Origin: an uncultured Clostridia bacterium
GTDB lineage: Bacteria > Bacillota > Clostridia > Lachnospirales > Anaerotignaceae
DNA: 64,000 bases
Direction: 5' to 3'
Assembly: GCA_910583755.1 (NCBI GenBank)
Contig: CAJTZO010000012.1
Span: forward strand, 1 to 64,000
Under the pieces are notes generated by a model. That model saw nothing but the letters and a program-made list of their open reading frames with translations. It had not been told where the DNA came from and ran no database searches. Made by a program: the position numbers and the translations under genes. Shown one piece after another: positions 24,867 through 33,166 of the stretch. How positions within the stretch are numbered: the first letter of the stretch is position 1; each line of letters opens with the position of its first letter.

Positions 24867-24886
24867 TTGAGACTTTTTGAGACTTT
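24867..24886 (+). repeat. Tandem TTGAGACTTT repeat upstream of the small terminase
   Basis: Two contiguous copies of a 10-base unit lie 37 bases before terS. The 160-base gap also holds a hairpin (ATTTACAA/TTGTAAAT, about 24758-24798). Direct repeats here are where Firmicutes phages carry a packaging site or the binding site of the late regulator. Either reading is inference. Confidence 0.5.
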
Positions 24887-24922
24887 TATTGTCATATCTT
24901 ATAGAAGAAAGGAGGAGAAAAG

Positions 24923-25291
24923 ATGAATGAAAAAGAAATTGTGTTTTGCCGTCTGCGGGCAAAGGGAAAAAGTGTTTCACAGGCGGCAGAACAGGCAGGC
25001 TATTCTAGTAAATATGGGGAAACATTGTCAAAAAGAAAAGAAATTCGGCATGAAATTTTAAAATTGCTGGACGAAGAAAGGAAAGAAGGAATTGCCGATG
25101 ATACTGATATTTTACAATTTTTGACAAGCGTAATGAAGGGGGATGCCTATATTGAAAAAAATGATTCTATTATGAAAGATAGAATGAAAGCAGCAGAACT
25201 GTTAGGAAAAAGACAAAATGCTTTTGAGCAAACAGAAGGAAAAAATGATGTTGTGGTCATTGTAGATGATATTGCTAAAAGGAAGGTTTAA
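24923..25291 (+). CDS. Terminase small subunit (XtmA-like)
   Basis: 122 aa, ATG after AAAGGAGG. The N-terminal HTH (MNEKEIVFCRLRAKGKSVSQAAEQAGYSSKYGETLSKR) is the DNA-recognition domain of PBSX-type small terminases. The central VMKGDAYIEKN and DRMKAAELLGKRQNAF are the family's C-terminal signature. It recognises the DNA to be packaged and hands it to the large subunit, whose gene starts three bases later. It is shorter than B. subtilis XtmA (about 260 aa). Confidence 0.85.
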   Translation: MNEKEIVFCRLRAKGKSVSQAAEQAGYSSKYGETLSKRKEIRHEILKLLDEERKEGIADDTDILQFLTSVMKGDAYIEKNDSIMKDRMKAAELLGKRQNAFEQTEGKNDVVVIVDDIAKRKV

Positions 25292-25294
25292 AAT

Positions 25295-26542
25295 ATGACA
25301 GAAACGATAATTCAACTTTCAACGCTGATTGCAGAACCATTTTATGAAGTACATAAAAGTATTTGGAGTGAAAAATATACACATTATTGGCTGAAAGGTG
25401 GTAGAGGCAGTACAAAATCATCATTTGTATCCTTAGAAATTGTATTAGGTATGATGAAATATGAAGATACCAATGCTGTAGTGCTTCGAAAAATAGGAGT
25501 ACATTTAAAAGATAGTGTGTTTGAACAAATATGGTGGGCAATCTGTATGCTGGGAGTGGAAGAACAATGGGAAAGTAAAATGTCATCTCATTTAGAAATT
25601 ATCTACAAGACAACAGGACAAAAAATATTGTTTCGTGGGGCGGATAATCCAAGAAAGATAAAATCCATTAAATGCCGAAAAGGATATATCCGATATATAT
25701 GGTATGAAGAAACAGACGAATTTGCAGGAATGCCAGAAATTAGAAATATTAACCAGTCCTTAATGAGAGGTGGTAAAAAATTTGTAGTTTTTTATACTTA
25801 TAATCCGCCTAAAAGTAAAAAAAATTGGGTCAATACAGAAAGTGAAACAAAAAGAGAAGATAAATATATACATCATAGTACCTATGAAAAAGTGCCAGAG
25901 GAATGGCTTGGAAAGCAATTTTTTTTAGAAGCGGAACATATTAAAAAAATGCAGCCAGAAATCTATCGACATGAATATCTGGGAGAAGCAACAGGAACAG
26001 AAGGAACTGTATTTCAAAATATTACAATTAGGAGAATTACAGAAGAAGAAATTGCCACATTTGATAATGTGGCAAGAGGGTTGGATTGGGGCTACGCAAT
26101 AGACCCATTACACTACACTGTAAATCACTATGATAAAACAAGAAAAAAGTTGTATATCTATTTTGAAATACAGAAAACTTCCTTAAGCAATCGAAAAGCA
26201 TATGAAATGATAAAAAATGAAAATATACAAAATACAATCATTGTAGCAGATAGTGCAGAACCGAAATCTATTGCAGAAATGCAATCCTATGGTTTGAAAA
26301 TGATACCAGCAAAAAAAGGCCCGGATAGTGTAAATTATGGAATTAAATGGCTACAAAGTTTGGAGGAAATTATTATTGATGAACAAAGATGTCCTAAAAC
26401 AGCAAAAGAATTTTTGGAATATGAACTGGAGAGGGACATAAATGGAAATTGGCAGTCAAGATTTCCGGATAAAAATAACCATGCTATAGATGCAATTCGA
26501 TATGCAAGAGAGTATGATATGAGAATGATAAAAGTGACATAG
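25295..26542 (+). CDS. Terminase large subunit (PBSX/XtmB family)
   Basis: 415 aa packaging motor. Walker A is GGRGSTKSS (35-43), Walker B with catalytic glutamate is RYIWYEET (133-140), and the coupling motif region is VFYTYNPPKS. The C-terminal RNase H-like nuclease begins with the metal aspartate in GLDWGYAIDP; IIVADSAEPKSI and DKNNHAIDAIRYA give further acidic residues. All motor and nuclease motifs are intact, so it should be active. The family is headful- or cos-packaging; PBSX itself packages host DNA. It lies between terS and portal with short gaps. Confidence 0.95.
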   Translation: MTETIIQLSTLIAEPFYEVHKSIWSEKYTHYWLKGGRGSTKSSFVSLEIVLGMMKYEDTNAVVLRKIGVHLKDSVFEQIWWAICMLGVEEQWESKMSSHLEIIYKTTGQKILFRGADNPRKIKSIKCRKGYIRYIWYEETDEFAGMPEIRNINQSLMRGGKKFVVFYTYNPPKSKKNWVNTESETKREDKYIHHSTYEKVPEEWLGKQFFLEAEHIKKMQPEIYRHEYLGEATGTEGTVFQNITIRRITEEEIATFDNVARGLDWGYAIDPLHYTVNHYDKTRKKLYIYFEIQKTSLSNRKAYEMIKNENIQNTIIVADSAEPKSIAEMQSYGLKMIPAKKGPDSVNYGIKWLQSLEEIIIDEQRCPKTAKEFLEYELERDINGNWQSRFPDKNNHAIDAIRYAREYDMRMIKVT

Positions 26543-26556
26543 AAAGGGGGGGGAAA

Positions 26557-28080
26557 ATGTATCTTTCAGAAATAGAATTACTACAGTCTAGGCTGGAAGC
26601 AGAACATAAATGGAGTGAAAGTGAATTGTTAAAAATGATTCTTTCAGAGGATGCAAACAGCAAAAGAAAAAAGGAAATGTTAGAAGGCGAAAAATATTAT
26701 TGTTGTGAACAAGATGTGTTGCAAAAAAATTTTTCTGTAAAGCATTTTTCTGAAACATGCAAAAATCCAGATGGTACAGAACAGGAAAGAATAAAGTTAC
26801 TTTCTAATCCAAATAGAAGCAATTATCATGTTGTTTGTCCATTTCATCATATTTTGGTAGAACAAAAGGTTTCTTATTTGGTTGCAAAAGAACCGAGTAT
26901 ATTGGTAAAAGGAGAAAATGTATCAGAATATGAAAAGTATTTGACAACGATGGCGGATGAAACATTTAATGCTATGTTGTATGAATGGATTGTAGGAGCC
27001 TCTAATAAGGGGGTTGAATATGTTCATATATACTATGACAGAGAAGGAATTTTACAATATTGTATTGTGCCGGCTGAGGAGCTGATTGTATTTTATGATT
27101 CTGTTAATCAAAAAGAAATAGAACAGGTAATACGATATTATGATTTTACTGTGATGGAAAATGGTAGAGAGAAGATACTTAAAAAAGTAGAGTGGTGGAC
27201 TAAAAATGATGTGACATATTACATAGAAAAAAGGGATGGAAATTATCAAAAAGAAGCTGAAAAAATTGGTCATTGGACGGTTGTGAAAGAAAATCAACAA
27301 GAACTGGAAAAAAAAGAACACGGTTGGGGAAAAGTTCCTTTTGTCCCTTTAAAAAATAATGCAAAAGAGTTACCAGATTTAAAAATGATAAAGGGGCTTA
27401 TAGATGCTTATGATTTAATTTGTAGTGAGGGAACCAATAGCTTACTAGATTTAGTAGATTTATATTGGGTGATTGCAGGCTATGGTGGGGAAACTGCAAA
27501 TGCTATTACAAAAAAATTGCAAGTTAACAGAGCTGTTCAAATTTCGGATTCTTCTGGAAAGGTTGAAACAAAACAGGTAGAACTACCTATTGAAGGTAGG
27601 ATTGAATGGTTAAAATTGTTAAGAAAAGATATTTTTCATTTTGGTATGGGAGTAGATACTGACAGTGAAAGATTGGGAAATGCACCAAGTGGAGTAGCTT
27701 TAAAATTTCAATATGCAATGTTTCACTTAAAAATCAATGGGATTCTTCCAGAAATTAAAAAAGCATTAAAAAGTTTTTTCTGGTTTTTGATAGAGGATTG
27801 TAATAGAAAAAACACTACAGAATATGACGTGAATCAATTAGAATTTCGATTGAATTTAAGTAGTATAACGGATGATATGGAAGTGGTAAATATGATTAAT
27901 GCTTCCAAAGGAATAGTCAGTGAAAAAACATTATTAGCACAACACCCATTTGTGCAAGATGTGAACAGCGAAATGGAAGCGGTGAAAAAAGAAAGGATTG
28001 TGGAAAATGGAAAAACTGGAGACAGCACAGAAAATAAAACAACTGGAGGACGAAAAAAAAGAACTCCAAAAAATGTATGA
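26557..28080 (+). CDS. Portal protein (SPP1 gp6-like)
   Basis: 507 aa, ATG after GAAAGGGGGG. It forms the dodecameric ring at the capsid vertex through which DNA passes and on which the terminase docks. Family features are the N-terminal HVVCPFHHILVEQKVSYLVAKEP, the SNKGVEYVHIYYD strand, and SEGTNSLLDLVDLYWVI plus DTDSERLGNAPSGVALKFQY in the stem/wing region. Length is right for the family. The last 74 bases overlap the scaffold-like gene in another frame. Confidence 0.92.
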   Translation: MYLSEIELLQSRLEAEHKWSESELLKMILSEDANSKRKKEMLEGEKYYCCEQDVLQKNFSVKHFSETCKNPDGTEQERIKLLSNPNRSNYHVVCPFHHILVEQKVSYLVAKEPSILVKGENVSEYEKYLTTMADETFNAMLYEWIVGASNKGVEYVHIYYDREGILQYCIVPAEELIVFYDSVNQKEIEQVIRYYDFTVMENGREKILKKVEWWTKNDVTYYIEKRDGNYQKEAEKIGHWTVVKENQQELEKKEHGWGKVPFVPLKNNAKELPDLKMIKGLIDAYDLICSEGTNSLLDLVDLYWVIAGYGGETANAITKKLQVNRAVQISDSSGKVETKQVELPIEGRIEWLKLLRKDIFHFGMGVDTDSERLGNAPSGVALKFQYAMFHLKINGILPEIKKALKSFFWFLIEDCNRKNTTEYDVNQLEFRLNLSSITDDMEVVNMINASKGIVSEKTLLAQHPFVQDVNSEMEAVKKERIVENGKTGDSTENKTTGGRKKRTPKNV

Positions 28081-28360
28081 TGAAAAATTAAAGCAATATG
28101 CAGTACAATTTGCCTTAAAAGAAGCTGGCGGAAGAAATGCAAAAGCGTTATTAGCTCTTGTGGATTTAAATAGCATTACGTTGTCTGAAGATGGAACAGT
28201 GGAAGGATTGGACATCAAGCAATTAAAAAAAGAAGTACCTTATCTTTTTGAGGAGGACAACAAAAAGATGGAGGGAACTGGATACCACGGCACAAATAAA
28301 AAAATAGATAAAAAAAGTGAAATGGCTAGACAATTTCAATCAGCATTGATGAGAAGATAG
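28007..28360 (+). CDS. Capsid scaffold-like protein (phage GP20-type)
   Basis: 117 aa from ATG 28007; a TTG at 27998 is in frame. AAAGGA lies nine bases upstream, inside the portal gene. The N-terminal coiled coil (TAQKIKQLEDEKKELQKMYDEKLKQ) and the following AVQFALKEAGGRNAKALLALVDLNSITLSEDG match the C-terminal part of GP20/DUF4355 scaffolds, which guide capsid assembly. It is shorter than the usual 180-200 aa, and no separate head maturation protease or MuF-like minor head protein is present in the module. Confidence 0.75.
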   Translation: MEKLETAQKIKQLEDEKKELQKMYDEKLKQYAVQFALKEAGGRNAKALLALVDLNSITLSEDGTVEGLDIKQLKKEVPYLFEEDNKKMEGTGYHGTNKKIDKKSEMARQFQSALMRR

Positions 28361-28373
28361 GAGGAAATGAAAT

Positions 28374-29294
28374 ATGAGTATTAATACAATAGAATATGCA
28401 AAAGTGTTTATGGATGCCTTAGATGGGCAATTAATAGCAGGTGCTACAAGTGGCTGGATGGAAGAAAACAGCGGTCAAATTCAATATAATGGTGGAAATG
28501 AAGTAAAAATTCCTAAAATACAGTTAAATGGTTTAGGTACGTATGACAAAGACAATGGTTTTGTACAAGGTGCTGTTACACTAACTTATGAAACAAGACA
28601 AATGACACAAGATAGAGGTAGAACGTTTCAATTAGATGCAGTTGATGTTGACGAAACAAATTTTGCATTAGTAGCAGGTAATGTTATGGGAGAATTTCAA
28701 AGAACAAAGGTCATTCCTGAAATTGATGCATACAGATACAGCAAAATTGCAGAATTAGCTAAAACTATGCAAAAAACATCCTTTTACAAGGCAACAAAGG
28801 ATACCATTGTACAAAAATTATTAGATGAAATTACTATGATAAAGGATGTTGTAGGGGATGAAAATGAGATTGTTATTACAATGTCTACAAAAATCGCTAA
28901 CTTACTGGATATGGCAAGTAATCATTTATTAGAGAGTGGAACATTTCAACAGGGAAATATTGCCTTAAATGTGAAAAATATTAACGGAAGTCCTATTATT
29001 CGAGTGCCTTCTGCTAGATTAAAAACAGCATATCAATTTTTTGATGGTACAACAGAAGGACAAACAGAAGGTGGTTTTGAAGCAAAGGCAGATGCAGAAA
29101 GTATTAACTGGATTATTGCAGTACGTCATGCGTTGATTGCTGTTTCTAAAACAGATGTTACAAGAATCTTTGACCCAGTGACAAACCAAAAAGCAAATGC
29201 TTGGAAAATTGATTACAGAAAATATCATGATTTATGGATTTCTGATAATGCTATGGAAGGAATTTGGGTCAATATTAATGGGACAGCAGCATAA
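28374..29294 (+). CDS. Major capsid protein
   Basis: 306 aa, ATG after AGGAGG. It directly follows the scaffold-like gene and shows the HK97-fold family pattern: EYAKVFMDALDGQLIAGATSGWMEEN at the start, NGGNEVKIPKIQLNGLGTYDKDNGFVQG, the TYETRQMTQDRGRTFQLDAVDVDETN segment, and a C-terminal part ending NAMEGIWVNINGTAA. The length fits a capsid subunit with little or no cleaved propeptide, which agrees with the absence of a protease gene. Presence of a capsid separates this module from tailocins. Confidence 0.88.
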   Translation: MSINTIEYAKVFMDALDGQLIAGATSGWMEENSGQIQYNGGNEVKIPKIQLNGLGTYDKDNGFVQGAVTLTYETRQMTQDRGRTFQLDAVDVDETNFALVAGNVMGEFQRTKVIPEIDAYRYSKIAELAKTMQKTSFYKATKDTIVQKLLDEITMIKDVVGDENEIVITMSTKIANLLDMASNHLLESGTFQQGNIALNVKNINGSPIIRVPSARLKTAYQFFDGTTEGQTEGGFEAKADAESINWIIAVRHALIAVSKTDVTRIFDPVTNQKANAWKIDYRKYHDLWISDNAMEGIWVNINGTAA

Positions 29295-29313
29295 TGACAA
29301 AGGGTGAAATTTT

Positions 29314-29712
29314 ATGGAACAAGCAGAATATTTTGTAATGGTAGAAGAAATTTATCAAATAGTAAAGGAACTTCGGAAACAAACAGAAAGTCCTGATGTA
29401 GAAAAAAATCTAAGTGAAAAAAATTTTGACCTAGAAACAGAACCTGTCCTATTTTTTGCTTGTGAAAGAAGTCTTGAAATGGTAAAAAACTATTGTTATA
29501 TAGAACAAGTTCCAAAGGAATTAAAAAATGTTTGTGTTGAAATTGCTTTATTGCTTTATGACAATGGTGGATATCAAAGTAAAAATACTACTTTAAAAAG
29601 TATAAAAGAGGGCAATGTTTCTCTAACTTATCAAAGTGAGGCTTCTGCTTGGAAGGAAAATAAAAAAACATTATTAGAAGAATTGGACAAGTTTCGTAAA
29701 TTAAAATGGTGA
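29314..29712 (+). CDS. Head-tail connector protein
   Basis: 132 aa, immediately after the capsid gene. The central VKNYCYIEQVPKELKNVCVEIALLLYDN followed by KSIKEGNVSLTYQSEA matches the small adaptor proteins (gp6/gp15-like head-tail connectors) that attach to the portal. The N-terminal 45 residues are a charged helix. It overlaps the reading frame of the next gene only if that gene used an unsupported upstream start. Confidence 0.75.
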   Translation: MEQAEYFVMVEEIYQIVKELRKQTESPDVEKNLSEKNFDLETEPVLFFACERSLEMVKNYCYIEQVPKELKNVCVEIALLLYDNGGYQSKNTTLKSIKEGNVSLTYQSEASAWKENKKTLLEELDKFRKLKW

Positions 29713-29741
29713 TTTGTGGGATGGGAAAAGAGGTGGGGAAG

Positions 29742-30092
29742 ATGGAACATGTGAAAAAAGATATAGAACGTTTTTTTGAACAAACTTGTTTTGTAACAGA
29801 ATGGGAAGAACAAAAACAGGATTGGGGAGAAACAATCCTTATAGAAAAAGAACAAAAAAAAGAATTACCTTGTAGACTTTGCAGAAATCCGAAAATTGCA
29901 GTTACAACGGGTGTTTTACCAGCAGAAGCTATCTATGATGCTGTATTATTGTTTCGCAAAAGCGATGTTATTTTGCCAGGTAGCAAAGTAGAAGTAATAG
30001 AAAACGGAAATATGTTATTTTCTAGTGTAGGAGAAATGATAAGTTATCAGACACATAATGAAATTGCATTAAAAAGAGAAAGTACCATATAA
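29742..30092 (+). CDS. Putative head-closure/minor capsid protein
   Basis: 116 aa from ATG 29742, which is preceded by AAGAGGTGG; an ATG at 29706 has no ribosome site. The protein begins MEHVKKDIERFFEQ and has a beta-rich C-terminal half (PGSKVEVIENGNMLFSSVGEMISYQTHNEIALKR) typical of stopper or XkdH-like neck proteins. The family is not certain; the call rests on size, beta character and position between connector and tail terminator. Confidence 0.6.
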   Translation: MEHVKKDIERFFEQTCFVTEWEEQKQDWGETILIEKEQKKELPCRLCRNPKIAVTTGVLPAEAIYDAVLLFRKSDVILPGSKVEVIENGNMLFSSVGEMISYQTHNEIALKRESTI

Positions 30093-30103
30093 AGGGGGAA
30101 AGG

Positions 30104-30550
30104 ATGAAAAGCGTTTTACAGACATTAAAAGAAATGGTTATCAAAACAATGGAACAAAGTTTTACAGGTATTTTGATATATGCTGAAAAAGTCCCACAAA
30201 ATGGAAATTCACATTGTTTTGGTGTGACTATAAAAAGTGTGGAACAAAAGCCACTTTTAAAAGGCAGACGAGAACAATGGATTACGATTTGTGTAGAATA
30301 TCAAAACTATTTGGAAAAAAGACCAAAAGCGGAAAGTACAGAAAAAGCAGAACAATTATATGATGTACTTGCGTTGGTTGGAGAAAAAGAAAATCAGTTT
30401 TTTGCTGGAAAAATGCATCATACGATGACAGAAAAAGGATTTTATTTTGAAGCAGTTTATTATGTACAGCTACAATCCGTTATGACAGATTCTAAAATGG
30501 AAAGATTAGAATACAATGACACAAAATTAGTAGGATATGAAAAAAGATAA
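30104..30550 (+). CDS. Putative tail terminator (DUF6838-like)
   Basis: 148 aa, ATG after AAGGGGGAAAGG. An N-terminal helix (LQTLKEMVIKTMEQSFTGILIYAEKV) is followed by a beta-rich body ending YYVQLQSVMTDSKMERLEYND. Its place just before the sheath operon part and its length fit tail terminator/completion proteins of contractile Firmicutes phages. Identification is by pattern and synteny with the xkdI/xkdJ region of PBSX. Confidence 0.65.
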   Translation: MKSVLQTLKEMVIKTMEQSFTGILIYAEKVPQNGNSHCFGVTIKSVEQKPLLKGRREQWITICVEYQNYLEKRPKAESTEKAEQLYDVLALVGEKENQFFAGKMHHTMTEKGFYFEAVYYVQLQSVMTDSKMERLEYNDTKLVGYEKR

Positions 30551-30562
30551 GGAGGTGTCAAA

Positions 30563-30742
30563 GTGACAGACGAAAAAACAACTTTTACAAAAGAACAATT
30601 TCTAAAAAGTAAAAGTTTAAAATGGAATAAAGATGTTGTACAAGCAGTATTGAAAGAAAAACAACTTTATACCAAAAAAGAAGCAGAAAGAATCATGAAA
30701 ATATATTTAGAAGGAAAAAGAGAAAGGAAAAAGGTGAAATAA
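30563..30742 (+). CDS. 59-aa phage protein preceding the sheath (YqbN-like position)
   Basis: A GTG start eight bases after AAGGAGG. The 59-aa basic helical product (TKEQFLKSKSLKWNKDVV, then LYTKKEAERIMKIYLEGK) resembles the tiny protein found before XkdK-type sheath genes in many Firmicutes myoviruses. It ends three bases before the sheath start. The role is unknown. Confidence 0.75.
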   Translation: MTDEKTTFTKEQFLKSKSLKWNKDVVQAVLKEKQLYTKKEAERIMKIYLEGKRERKKVK

Positions 30743-30745
30743 ATC

Positions 30746-32053
30746 ATGGCATTAGGAGGCGGCACTTATTTAGTGCAAAATAAAATATTACCTGGAGCAT
30801 ATATCAATTTTGTATCACAGCCTAGGGCACTAGGAACATTGGGAGAAAGAGGCTCTGTTTGTATGGCTTTAGAGTTAGATTGGGGAAAGAGTGGTATGAT
30901 AACTGTAGAAGCGGGAGAATTTCAAACAGAAGCAAAAAATATTTTTGGTTATGACTATACCCATGAAAAAATGAAGCCTTTCAGAGAACTGTTTTTATAT
31001 GCAAAAAAAGCGTTCCTTTACCGTTGTAATAGTGGAGAAAAAGCAAAAACAACAATAGGTGGATGTAATGTGGAAGCAAAGTATACTGGTATCAGAGGAA
31101 ATGATATTAAAATTGCAGTTTCTAAAAATGTTGATGATGAAGCAGCTTTTGATGTAAAAACTTATTTGGATTTTGAACTAGAAGATACACAAACAGTAAA
31201 AACAATAGAGGAATTAAAAGAAAATACTTATGTTGTATTTAAAGGAACAGGTACTTTAGAGGAAAATGCAGGTATTAATTTGATAGGTGGCACAAATAAA
31301 GAAGTAACAGGAAATGATTATGCTAATTTTTTGGAAGAAGCAGAAAAAGAAAACTTTAGTGTACTGGCTTATGCAGGGGAAGATGATATAACAAAAGGAT
31401 TGTTTACAGCATTTACAAAAAGATTGCGAAATGAAGAAGGTGTCAAATTTGTAACAGTATTATTTGATTATACAAAAGCTGATTTTGAAGGTGTGATTTC
31501 TGTAACAAATGAAACGGAAGAACAAAAAACTGCTCTTGTTTATTGGACAGCAGGTGCAGAAGCTGGTGCAGAAGTAAATCAAAGTATTACAAACAGAAAA
31601 TATAATGGAGAGTATACCATAAAAGCAAAATATAAAAAATCAAGATTTATAGAAGGCTTACAAAATGGAGAACTTTTATTTTATGAGGATGGTGATGACA
31701 TCAGAGTGTTAAGAGATATTAATACATTTACTTCTTTTGAAAGTAGTAAAAATAGTGATTTTTCAAGCAACAGAGTTATTCGTGTGTTAGATGCCATTGC
31801 AAATGATGTAGCTAGAATTTTTAGTCAATATTACTTAGGAAAACAGAGCAATAATGACAATGGTAGAAATTTGTTGAAGGCAGAATTAATACAATATCAT
31901 GAACAGTTGGAAAGCATTGAAGCCATTGAAGGATTTTTACCAGAAGATATTATCATTCAGCAGGGAACAGAAAAGCAAGATGTTGTGGTGTATGAAAAAG
32001 TTCGTCCAACCGATGCAATGGAGAAATTATATATGAAAGTAGAAGTTATTTAA
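30746..32053 (+). CDS. Tail sheath protein (XkdK-like)
   Basis: 435 aa. Starts MALGGGTYLVQNKILPGAYINF, the classic beginning of XkdK sheaths, followed by GERGSVCMALELDWG and, in the C-terminal domain, RVLDAIANDVARIFSQYYLGKQSNNDNGRNLLKAELIQYHEQLESI and DVVVYEKVRPTDAMEKLYMKVEV. The sheath contracts to drive the tube through an envelope, so the particle is a contractile, myovirus-type device. Length is close to B. subtilis XkdK. It is followed 15 bases later by the tube gene. Confidence 0.93.
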   Translation: MALGGGTYLVQNKILPGAYINFVSQPRALGTLGERGSVCMALELDWGKSGMITVEAGEFQTEAKNIFGYDYTHEKMKPFRELFLYAKKAFLYRCNSGEKAKTTIGGCNVEAKYTGIRGNDIKIAVSKNVDDEAAFDVKTYLDFELEDTQTVKTIEELKENTYVVFKGTGTLEENAGINLIGGTNKEVTGNDYANFLEEAEKENFSVLAYAGEDDITKGLFTAFTKRLRNEEGVKFVTVLFDYTKADFEGVISVTNETEEQKTALVYWTAGAEAGAEVNQSITNRKYNGEYTIKAKYKKSRFIEGLQNGELLFYEDGDDIRVLRDINTFTSFESSKNSDFSSNRVIRVLDAIANDVARIFSQYYLGKQSNNDNGRNLLKAELIQYHEQLESIEAIEGFLPEDIIIQQGTEKQDVVVYEKVRPTDAMEKLYMKVEVI

Positions 32054-32068
32054 CAAGGAGAGATATAA

Positions 32069-32524
32069 ATGGCATATTTAAGAGCAAAAGATACCATCAA
32101 TGGTGCTTTAGGTACTTGTTTTGCTTTGATTGATGGAAATAGATATGAAATTATGCAGGTGAAAAATGTGGAAGCAAAAGTACAAAAAACAAAATCTGAA
32201 ATTCCTATCTTAGGCTTGACATCGAAACAACATAAGGCTGGTGGGTGGAAAGGAACAGGGACAATGGAGGTATATTATGTTTCTAGTTTGTTCCGAAAAG
32301 TAATGTTAGGTTATATGAAAAATGGAAAGGATACCTATTTTGAATTACTTGTGACAAATGAAGACCCTACCAGCGAAACAGGAAAACAAACAGTTCTTTT
32401 AAAGGGAGTCAACATTGATAGTATGTTGATTACAAAGTTAGATGTGGAAAAAGAAGCATTGGATGAAACATTGACTTTTACCTTTAATGATGCAGATTTA
32501 TTAGAATCTTTTGAAGAATTATAA
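32069..32524 (+). CDS. Tail tube protein (XkdM-like)
   Basis: 151 aa, ATG after AAGGAGAG. It starts MAYLRAKDTINGALGTCFALIDGNRYEIMQVKNVEAKVQKTKSEIPILG, the standard XkdM tube opening, and has GWKGTGTMEVYYVSSLFRKVMLGY and a C-terminal TFTFNDADLLESFEEL. It forms the inner tube. After it the tail operon is interrupted by a 293-base repeat-rich gap. Confidence 0.93.
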   Translation: MAYLRAKDTINGALGTCFALIDGNRYEIMQVKNVEAKVQKTKSEIPILGLTSKQHKAGGWKGTGTMEVYYVSSLFRKVMLGYMKNGKDTYFELLVTNEDPTSETGKQTVLLKGVNIDSMLITKLDVEKEALDETLTFTFNDADLLESFEEL

Positions 32525-32534
32525 AATATTATCA

Positions 32535-32783
32535 AGACCTTAGTAGAATATACTAAGGTCTAGTATGTCAAAAAACCTTGAGGGCTAGCCCTCAAACTCT
32601 TCAAAGAATTTTAATGCGAAACTAGTATTTCGCTAAAAAGATTGATTTTATAAGGAAAAACGCTAGTTTTTCCATGAAAGTTTTTTGCCCAACTTTTTTT
32701 TAAAAAAGTTGGTGGGTGTGGGTGAAACCCACACAAAAAGACTTTATTGACAGACTGAGACCTTAGTAGAATATACGAAGGTC
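32535..32783 (+). repeat. Hairpin-rich intergenic repeat cluster inside the tail operon
   Basis: The gap holds a stack of perfect inverted repeats: AGACCTTAGTA/TACTAAGGTCT (32535-32561), the palindrome TTGAGGGCTAGCCCTCAA (32578-32595), GCGAAA/TTTCGC (32616-32633), GGAAAAAC/GTTTTTCC (32654-32673), CCAACTTTTTT/AAAAAAGTTGG (32689-32712) and GTGTGGGT/ACCCACAC (32716-32734). A near copy of the first hairpin recurs at 32758-32783 with one change, so a block of about 222 bases is flanked by direct repeats. It is probably an inserted composite of small dispersed elements. Confidence 0.75.
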
Positions 32784-32817
32784 ATTTATCAAAAATAAAA
32801 AGAAAGAAGGGATTTTT

Positions 32818-33150
32818 TTGGAAGCATTTTATAAGCAAAATGCAAAAGAAAGACAAAATAAAAAAATAGCACTATCAGACCGATTTCATAATGAAAAAGG
32901 AGAAGAAATCCTTTGGGAAATAAAACCATTACTACAAAAAGAAAATGAAATGATATTAAAAAAATGTAGAGTCTTAAAACAACAAAATATGTATGAACAA
33001 ATGATATTAGCAGAAAGTGTTATTTTTCCAGATTTAAGCAGCGTGGAATTACAAAACAAATATCATGTGGTTGGCAAAGAAGCCTTATTATTAGAATTAT
33101 TAACAGCAGGAGAATATCAAAAATTGAAAAAAGCTGTAGAAGAACTGTAA
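32818..33150 (+). CDS. XkdN-like tail assembly chaperone, copy 1
   Basis: 110 aa from a TTG after GAAGGG. It matches XkdN/TAC proteins: SDRFHNEKGEEILWEIKPLLQKENEMI, AESVIFPDLSSVELQNKYHVVGKEALLLELLTAGEYQKLKKAVEEL. These chaperones coat the tape-measure protein during tail assembly. No downstream -1 frame extension exists here: the next gene starts 16 bases later. In PBSX the tape measure (xkdO) would follow, but here it is missing and xkdP comes directly. Confidence 0.8.
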   Translation: MEAFYKQNAKERQNKKIALSDRFHNEKGEEILWEIKPLLQKENEMILKKCRVLKQQNMYEQMILAESVIFPDLSSVELQNKYHVVGKEALLLELLTAGEYQKLKKAVEEL

Positions 33151-33166
33151 TAACGAGGGAGGATAT

